NCBI GenBank assembly: GCA_025351985.1
Contig: JANXUW010000211.1
Location: 1 to 8,881, forward strand
Reading direction: 5' to 3'
DNA: 8,881 nt
Origin: Pseudolysobacter sp.
Lineage (GTDB): Bacteria; Pseudomonadota; Gammaproteobacteria; Xanthomonadales; Rhodanobacteraceae
A model generated the notes under the pieces. It had not been told where the DNA came from. It searched no databases and was given only the letters and a program-made list of their open reading frames with translations. This document shows positions 1 to 4,309 of the stretch, piece by piece. Within the stretch, counting starts at the first letter, position 1, and every line of letters begins with the position of its first letter. Both the position numbers and the translations under genes were made by a program.

Positions 1-515
1 GTGTATTCGTGGCCGCAGCACATCCGCGTCGCGCCGGGCAGGGCGCGCAAACGCTGCAGCGAGTGCAGCATCTGTGCGGCAGTACCCTCGAACATTCGCC
101 CGCAGCCGAGACTGAATAACGTATCGCCGCAGAACAAGACACCGCCACCGTAATACGCGATATGGCTGCGAGTGTGTCCCGGCACGGAAAGCACTTCGAA
201 ATCGATCTGCGGCGCATTGAGTCTTAAACGCTCGCCGTCACGCACTGTCGTAGTTGCCAGCGGGATGCGTTCATCGTCCGGCGCGTACACCGGCACCGCA
301 AATTCCTGCAGCAGTTCGGCGACGCCACCGATGTGGTCGGGATGATGATGTGTGAGCAGGATCGCGCTCGGAGTCAACCCGTCGCGCAGCAATGCCGCGC
401 GTACCGGAGCGGCTTCGCCGGGATCGACAATCAGCGTATGACCCGACGCATCCGCCAGCAGCCAGATGTAGTTGTCGCTGAATGCCGGCACCGACAAAAG
501 GCGCAGCTTATCCAT
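1..515 (-). CDS. gloB: Hydroxyacylglutathione hydrolase (glyoxalase II), C-terminus cut by window edge
   Basis: Glyoxalase II hydrolyses S-lactoylglutathione to lactate and glutathione, the second step of cytoplasmic methylglyoxal detoxification. The reverse-strand reading starts at ATG 515-513 with MDKLRLLSVPAFSDNYIW, the typical family N-terminus. It remains open to the left edge for 171 residues. The family is usually about 250-260 aa, so the C-terminal substrate-binding helices lie outside the window. The metallo-beta-lactamase binuclear metal ligands are all visible: THHHPDH (H56, H58, D60, H61), H114 in VPGHTRSH, D131 in FCGDTLF and H169 in CCGHEY. Nothing indicates a defect in the visible part. 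The Shine-Dalgarno sequence before the start is weak. The gene diverges from the yafS-rnhA-dnaQ group, the usual arrangement in Gammaproteobacteria. Confidence 0.96.
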   Translation of the reverse strand, partial: MDKLRLLSVPAFSDNYIWLLADASGHTLIVDPGEAAPVRAALLRDGLTPSAILLTHHHPDHIGGVAELLQEFAVPVYAPDDERIPLATTTVRDGERLRLNAPQIDFEVLSVPGHTRSHIAYYGGGVLFCGDTLFSLGCGRMFEGTAAQMLHSLQRLRALPGATRMCCGHEY

Positions 516-776
516 CGTTTTCGCTGATCCACGGCATCGGTCGCAAGATCGTCACGTCGGCCCAAGGGGTAGCCACTATAACCAGTCCGCTGCATTTGCG
601 CCCGTGCCGGTGGTCGGGGGCGATTGTCCACGGCATCTCGCCTCAACGGCGAAATTCGTACGACGGCTGGGCAACGTCGATCGTGATTGCGGCTCATGCA
701 GTCGTGCCGCTTTGCGCACATCCGGGTTAAGCTTGCGCGCTTCGTATCGCCCCGATTGCTATATTCCGTAACTCAC
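516..776. other. Divergent intergenic region between gloB and yafS-like gene
   Basis: These 261 bases separate two genes transcribed away from each other, so promoters for both should lie here. I see no convincing pair of -35 and -10 boxes. TATATT at 760-765 looks like a -10 box for the rightward genes, but the nearest TTG-type hexamers (733-738 and 741-746) are 21 and 13 bp away. On the minus strand TATAGT, at about 573-578, is a possible but unsupported -10 for gloB. Short open frames here have no family resemblance and overlap each other, so I regard them as chance. Confidence 0.5.
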
Positions 777-1499
777 ATGCAGGCCGAACCGGACAACATC
801 TACCGCACCGCGCCCGCAGAATTATTGCTGGCGCGAGAGTTGGCCGCGCTCGATCCCTTGTTGGCGGGCATTTATGGCCGGCATGGCTTGTATATCCGTC
901 CGCAGTACATACCGGATGTGACCGAACCCGCGCACCTGCTCGGAAACCTGATCACCTTGTATATCGACACGCCGTATCGCTTCGCCGGCGCATTGCACTG
1001 CGTGCCTTCGCAGCTACCGTTCGCCAGCGACAGTTTCAAATTGATCCTGGTGCAGCATGCGGCAGAAAATATTGCCGAGCCGGTGCTTTTTTCTGCGGAG
1101 CTTGCGCGCGTGCTGGCGCCGGAAGGCGTTGCCTTGATTCTCGGGTTCAATCCGTTCAGTGCATGGCGACCGTGGCTAGCCCTGCAACAGCGGCGGCTGC
1201 CCGGATCCGCATTGCGACTGCAGTCGCCACACCTTTGGGAATCACAGTTGGCCCAACACGATATTGATGTCATGCAGCGCCGTTATCTTGGTGCTTTTTT
1301 GCCACGCGCAGCCGATGCGGCACATGTGCCCGATGATGCCGCGCGGTCCTTGCGCTGGCTGGCCGGTTTGCGTGGTGCGTATCTGCTGATCGCGCGCAAA
1401 CGGCGCAGCACGTTGACGCCTTTGCGTCTGCGCAAAGCCCCGCGCGAGCGAACGCCGGCGCCGCATCTGGTGCCGGGCGCAAGGCGCGCCCGGCCATGA
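777..1499 (+). CDS. yafS: YafS-like class I SAM-dependent methyltransferase-fold protein (240 aa)
   Basis: This is a 240-residue protein in the place occupied by yafS in E. coli, between gloB and rnhA. The match extends beyond position: [12 protein letters not shown] (residues 80-91) resembles the methyltransferase_11 LPF.D.SFD segment. [18 protein letters not shown] (111-128) matches the post-acidic strand motif and the GFNP typical of YafS. The tail (IARKR at 205-209, then a basic Arg/Pro-rich stretch) also resembles YafS. The N-terminal glycine-rich SAM-binding loop (DxGxGxG) is not visible, so activity is uncertain. Its biochemical role is unknown to me. ATG 777 is preferred over the in-frame ATG at 687 because it gives a YafS-like N-terminus; the 30 codons before it look non-coding. 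The stop overlaps the rnhA start (ATGA), implying translational coupling. Confidence 0.8.
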   Translation: MQAEPDNIYRTAPAELLLARELAALDPLLAGIYGRHGLYIRPQYIPDVTEPAHLLGNLITLYIDTPYRFAGALHCVPSQLPFASDSFKLILVQHAAENIAEPVLFSAELARVLAPEGVALILGFNPFSAWRPWLALQQRRLPGSALRLQSPHLWESQLAQHDIDVMQRRYLGAFLPRAADAAHVPDDAARSLRWLAGLRGAYLLIARKRRSTLTPLRLRKAPRERTPAPHLVPGARRARP

Positions 1500-1957
1500 G
1501 TATCGCCGATGATGTGATGGTCGAGATTTTTACCGACGGTGCCTGTCTCGGCAATCCCGGTCCGGGCGGCTGGGCGGCATTGCTGCGTTACGGCGAAAAG
1601 GAGAAATGGGTCGGTGGCGGCGAACCCGATACCACCAATAATCGCATGGAGCTGATGGCCGCGATCGCCGCGCTTGAAGTGCTCAAACGTGCCTGCGCGG
1701 TGAAGCTGGTGACGGACTCGCAATACGTCATGCGTGGGGTCGAGGAATGGATGCCGCGCTGGCGCGCCAATGGCTGGCGCACCACCGACAAGAAACCCGT
1801 GAAAAACCAGGATTTGTGGCAACGGCTGCATGCGGCCCTCGGCGCGCATAAAATTACCTGGCAGTGGACGCGCGGCCATTCCGGCCATGTCGAAAACGAA
1901 CTGGTCGATCAGCGCGCGCGGCTGGAAGCCGAGAAAATAAAACGCGAAAAAATTTAA
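1496..1957 (+). CDS. rnhA: Ribonuclease HI
   Basis: Ribonuclease HI cleaves the RNA strand of RNA-DNA hybrids in the cytoplasm (R-loops, primers, misincorporated ribonucleotide tracts). The 153-aa length fits the family, since the E. coli enzyme is about 155 aa. [15 protein letters not shown] marks the first strand with catalytic D14. E52 lies in NNRMELMA and D74 in VTDSQYV. H128 lies in TRGHSGH and D138 in NELVDQRAR. The basic-protrusion tryptophan-rich segment [10 protein letters not shown] (85-94) is also present. The start overlaps the stop of the yafS-like gene by one base in an ATGA arrangement with no strong Shine-Dalgarno, so translation is probably coupled. A second in-frame ATG at 1517 is also plausible. 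dnaQ follows 40 bp downstream in the same direction, whereas in E. coli the two genes diverge. Confidence 0.97.
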   Translation: MSIADDVMVEIFTDGACLGNPGPGGWAALLRYGEKEKWVGGGEPDTTNNRMELMAAIAALEVLKRACAVKLVTDSQYVMRGVEEWMPRWRANGWRTTDKKPVKNQDLWQRLHAALGAHKITWQWTRGHSGHVENELVDQRARLEAEKIKREKI

Positions 1958-1997
1958 GCGCGATCCCCCAATCTCCACGTCAAAAAGATAATCAGCC

Positions 1998-2702
1998 ATG
2001 CGTCAGATCGTACTGGACACGGAAACCACCGGCCTCGAAGTCAGCAAGGGTCATCGCCTGATCGAAATCGGCGCGGTGGAACTGAGCGAGCGCCGGCCGA
2101 CCGGGCGCACCTTTCATCGTTACCTCAATCCGCAGCGCGCGATCGACGAGGGCGCGCAGGCCGTGCACGGCATCAGCCTGGAGTTTCTTGCCGACAAACC
2201 GCTGTTTGCCGATGTCGCCGACGAGCTCATCGAATTCATTCGCGGCGCCGAATTGGTAATTCACAACGCCGCGTTCGATCTGGCGTTTCTCGACAACGAG
2301 CTGCTATTGAGCGGTGGCGCGCACGGGCGCACGCGCGATCACGCCAGCGTGCTCGACACGCTGCTGCTCGCGCGCGAGAAATATCCGGGTCAGAAAAACA
2401 ATCTCGACGCGTTGTGCAAGCGTTTGGACGTCAACAACAGCCACCGCGAATTCCACGGTGCGTTGCTTGATGCGCAACTGCTGGCCGAAGTTTATCTGGC
2501 GATGACGACCGGGCAGGGCGATCTCGGCCTGATCAGCGAGAGCGCCAACGCGCAACGTCAGCGGGTGGCGTTGGCGACATCTGCCACGCCGGTACGCTTG
2601 CGTGTGCGCATGGCAAATTCTGATGAGCTGGGCGCGCACGAAATGCGCCTGGATGCGATCGCCAAGGCCAGCAAGGGGCGTTGCGTCTGGCGTCAGGAGT
2701 GA
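1998..2702 (+). CDS. dnaQ: DNA polymerase III epsilon subunit (3'-5' proofreading exonuclease)
   Basis: The epsilon subunit edits mismatched 3' ends within the Pol III core, bound to alpha (DnaE). The 234-aa protein starts MRQIVLDTETTGL, giving Exo I residues D7 and E9. Exo II is HNAAFDLAFLDNE with D94. Exo IIIe is HGALLDAQLLAEVY with H153 and D158. This is the complete DEDDh set. QGDLGL at about 173-178, just after the catalytic domain, sits where the beta-clamp-binding motif of epsilon is found; that assignment is an inference. The remaining roughly 55 C-terminal residues would be the alpha-binding tail. The length is close to that of the E. coli protein (243 aa). The gene is 40 bp after rnhA in the same direction and may share its transcript, although the Shine-Dalgarno is weak. 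It ends 22 bp from the convergent phosphatase gene. Confidence 0.97.
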   Translation: MRQIVLDTETTGLEVSKGHRLIEIGAVELSERRPTGRTFHRYLNPQRAIDEGAQAVHGISLEFLADKPLFADVADELIEFIRGAELVIHNAAFDLAFLDNELLLSGGAHGRTRDHASVLDTLLLAREKYPGQKNNLDALCKRLDVNNSHREFHGALLDAQLLAEVYLAMTTGQGDLGLISESANAQRQRVALATSATPVRLRVRMANSDELGAHEMRLDAIAKASKGRCVWRQE

Positions 2703-2724
2703 TTCGGTGTTGCAGTCGCGTGCC

Positions 2725-3426
2725 TCAGCGGCAGCGAATCAGGATCACCGTGATATTGTCCGAGCCGCCGCCGTCCAGCGCCGCAAGGATCAAATGATCG
2801 ACACATTCCTGCGCACTCATGTCCTCGCGCGCGAGCACCATCGCAATCTGACTGTCCGGCACTTCTTCGGTCAGGCCATCGCTGCAAATCAGTAATTGTT
2901 GGCGCGACGCCAAATTGCCGTTGACTACTTCCACGCGCAGGCTTTGCGGATCGGTAACGCCCAGCGCTTGCGTAACCACGTTGCGATGCGGATGCGTGCG
3001 CGCCTGCTCGGTGGTGATCGCGCCCTGGTCGACAAGCTCCTGCACATAGGAGTGATCCTGTGAGACTTGTTTCAGCTCGCCGTTCCACAGATACACACGG
3101 CTGTCGCCGACCCAGCTCACTTCGTATTCGTCACCGCGCAGCCGCACAGCCGCGACAGTCGTACCCATCGGTAGTGATTCGGCGCGCTTGTTCGAGTGAC
3201 GAATGATTTCTTCATCGGCCAGACGAATCGCCTGCGCCAGACCGCTGCCTTTGCCAACCTCGGCAACCACGGTGTCGCGCGCCAGAGCGCTGGCGATTTC
3301 GCCGTGTTCATGGCCGCCCATGCCATCGGCCACCAGCCACAGGCCCATGTCGGCATCGGCGTAATATGTGTCTTCGTTGTGTTCGCGGCGCAAGCCGACG
3401 TGGGTGCTGTGTCCGAACTCGATCAT
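2725..3426 (-). CDS. PP2C-type Ser/Thr protein phosphatase (Stp/PrpC-like)
   Basis: A 233-aa, single-domain PPM/PP2C phosphatase that would remove phosphate from Ser/Thr residues using two Mn/Mg ions, probably in the cytoplasm, since no signal peptide or membrane segment is present. Motifs appear in the expected order: RREHNED (14-19), LVADGMGGHEHGE (D34, G35), MGTTV (87-91), VGDSRVYL (D108), QDHS (123-126), ICSDGLTE (D183) and GSDNITVI (D223, N224). All metal-binding aspartates are present. The length matches stand-alone bacterial Stp/PrpC enzymes, and no kinase, FHA or sensor domain is fused. The partner kinase is not in the window, so substrates cannot be named. The gene converges on dnaQ. 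Its own promoter should lie between 3427 and about 3560, but I see no clear boxes. Confidence 0.95.
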   Translation of the reverse strand: MIEFGHSTHVGLRREHNEDTYYADADMGLWLVADGMGGHEHGEIASALARDTVVAEVGKGSGLAQAIRLADEEIIRHSNKRAESLPMGTTVAAVRLRGDEYEVSWVGDSRVYLWNGELKQVSQDHSYVQELVDQGAITTEQARTHPHRNVVTQALGVTDPQSLRVEVVNGNLASRQQLLICSDGLTEEVPDSQIAMVLAREDMSAQECVDHLILAALDGGGSDNITVILIRCR

Positions 3427-3723
3427 GCGCGGTGCTGTCCCTGTGAACCGCGATGGGGCGATTCTTGTTACGCAATAGCATGCCGTGCGTTTGATTCGCG
3501 GCGCAAGCGATTAGTGTGGGCGTCGAGTTTACCTCAGGTGCGCCCCGCCCAGCGTTGCAAGCTGGCGCAGAATTTCGGTTGAGGTCCGCTCGCAGACAGC
3601 ATCGAAAGTGCACCTGCGCGGGCCGCTGCAACTCCGCTGTTTTTTTATAGTGATGGCGCTGGAGAAAAGTTGGCCCGGCTCTTGCTGTGAGCTAATCGCT
3701 ACTCCAACTTACTTGGAACCGCC
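3427..3723. other. Divergent intergenic region between phosphatase and small acidic ORF
   Basis: This 297-base region holds the start-proximal sequences of the leftward phosphatase and of the rightward 69-codon ORF. The only strong signal is the sigma-54 type element at 3671-3686. An interrupted dyad CCAGC-N7-GCTGG (3549-3565) lies about 140 bp before the predicted transcription start, a distance usual for sites of sigma-54 activator proteins; that role is speculative. A run of seven T lies at 3640-3646. Open frames seen on the minus strand are shadows with no family resemblance. Confidence 0.6.
3671..3686 (+). promoter_or_regulatory. Sigma-54 (RpoN) -24/-12 promoter
   Basis: The sequence TGGCCC-GGCTC-TTGCT matches the RpoN consensus TGGCAC-N5-TTGCW at every position but one (C for A). 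The invariant GG (3672-3673) and GC (3684-3685) are exactly 10 bases apart. With the -12 GC at 3684-3685, transcription should start near 3697. That leaves a leader of about 27 nt before the ATG at 3724, with a short GGA ribosome-binding element at 3715-3717. Its orientation and position directly before a small ORF favour function. Sigma-54 promoters need an ATP-dependent activator, so the gene downstream would be under strict environmental control. Confidence 0.7.
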
Positions 3724-3933
3724 ATGAACATGATCTCTGAAATGTCGCTCAATCCCACCTATGACTTCGACATGACCGCCGAGCAGCTCGAAAGCTTCTC
3801 GTTCGACATGCCGGCAGCCCCGCAAGCGCGTCAGATCATCGCCGGTTCGGCGTTTGTACCCGTCAGCGATAGCGAGCTGGAAGCAGCGAACGCGGCTTTC
3901 GCGCGCATGCTGGCAGCATACGCAGACGCATAA
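3724..3933 (+). CDS. Small acidic hypothetical protein (69 aa), sigma-54 promoter upstream
   Basis: I do not recognise this family. The 69-residue product is acidic (ten Asp/Glu against two Arg and no Lys), with no Cys, no signal peptide and no membrane segment. The first 30 residues are Met/Phe/Asp-rich (TYDFDMTAEQ, SFSFDMP). An Ala/Pro-rich link follows, and the C-terminal part (SELEAANAAFARMLAAYADA) would form an Ala-rich amphipathic helix. Codon third positions are strongly G/C, as in the neighbouring genes, which supports real coding. The start is set by GGA at 3715-3717, six bases before the ATG. It stands alone: the phosphatase diverges and the patatin gene begins 376 bp later. A regulatory, adaptor or precursor peptide would all fit; none can be chosen from sequence. 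Confidence 0.7.
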   Translation: MNMISEMSLNPTYDFDMTAEQLESFSFDMPAAPQARQIIAGSAFVPVSDSELEAANAAFARMLAAYADA

Positions 3934-3945
3934 AACGACGTTTTA
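3931..3945. repeat. Palindrome over the stop codon of the small ORF
   Basis: TAAAACG-A-CGTTTTA is a perfect 7-bp inverted repeat with one central base, and its first three bases are the stop codon of the 69-codon gene. As RNA it could form only a short, AT-rich stem, so it is a poor terminator. It could be a protein-binding dyad or the start of a 3' end structure. Confidence 0.5.
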
Positions 3946-3980
3946 CCGGTCTTTGCCGAGCTGATTTCGTCCAGTTCTGG

Positions 3981-4012
3981 CCAACGCGCGTGCGCTAGCC
4001 CGCACGCGCTGG
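3981..4012 (+). terminator. GC-rich stem-loop after small ORF, possible terminator without T-tract
   Basis: The arms GCGCGTGCG (3986-3994) and CGCACGCGC (4001-4009) pair perfectly over 9 bp around a 6-base loop. With a two-base bulge, CCA (3981-3983) can also pair with TGG (4010-4012). The stem is very stable and lies about 50 bp after the stop of the small ORF. The following bases (TCGGTGCATTTC) lack a proper T-run, so intrinsic termination would be weak. A pause, an RNA-stabilising 3' end or a Rho-assisted end are alternatives. Confidence 0.5.
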
Positions 4013-4162
4013 TCGGTGCATTTCAGCCTGACTGCGTCCTTGCTGATGCATCTATTGCGAATGCGATTGCCTATAGCTGCGCTGTGATTTTACGTGCGTT
4101 GTACCGCAGAGTGCGCAAATGCGTCGCAAAGTGACAATCCAGACACCAGACTCGCCGTCGAC

Positions 4163-4176
4163 TGCCATAAATGGCA
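4163..4176. promoter_or_regulatory. Dyad TGCCAT-AA-ATGGCA, possible operator
   Basis: A 6-bp perfect inverted repeat with a two-base spacer lies about 135 bp before the patatin start. It is followed by an A-run (4176-4180). It could be an operator or a minor hairpin. There is no further support, and such dyads also occur by chance. Confidence 0.25.
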
Positions 4177-4309
4177 AAAAGCTGACAAATCCACGCGCGC
4201 GTCTTCCAGGTGAGACGTTCCGAGCGTTACCGACACTATCAATGCATTGAGCGCGACAAATTTTCGCGCGTGAGCATTGATTCGCTGATTCGGTTGCTTG
4301 GGGAAAGCT

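Larger units (their letters stand above)
3934..4309. other. Long intergenic region upstream of patatin gene
   Basis: This 376-base stretch has no convincing gene. It contains the GC-rich hairpin (3981-4012) and the short dyad (4163-4176) listed separately, and a small CCAG-TT-CTGG repeat at 3971-3980. TATAGC at 4072-4077 and TATCAAT at 4237-4243 look like -10 boxes, but no -35 hexamer sits at the right distance, so no promoter is called. A leftward open frame from 4507 to 4052 crosses most of it, but its Arg/Ser/Cys-rich translation looks like a shadow. Confidence 0.55.

Noticed and set aside
343..352. Short GATGATGATG run within gloB
   Set aside because: It encodes part of the conserved HHHPDH metal-binding motif on the other strand and is not an independent repeat.
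760..765. TATATT as a -10 box for yafS-rnhA-dnaQ
   Set aside because: No -35 hexamer lies at 16-18 bp, and the resulting leader would be only a few bases long, so it is not called as a promoter.
687..776. Upstream in-frame ATG of the yafS-like gene
   Set aside because: The extra 30 codons have no similarity to the family N-terminus and would occupy the divergent promoter region.
1283..1999. Leftward open frame of 238 codons opposite rnhA
   Set aside because: It lies opposite the yafS tail and the complete rnhA gene, whose catalytic residues are intact. The translation has no family resemblance and is a typical shadow in GC-rich DNA.
3618..3646. T-run with a short upstream stem, looking like an intrinsic terminator
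   Set aside because: The stem is only four pairs (GCGG/CCGC) with a long loop, and no rightward gene ends before it.
4298..4300. TTG as start of the patatin gene
   Set aside because: The ATG at 4310 is four codons downstream, has GGGGAA in front of it, and nothing conserved lies between the two.
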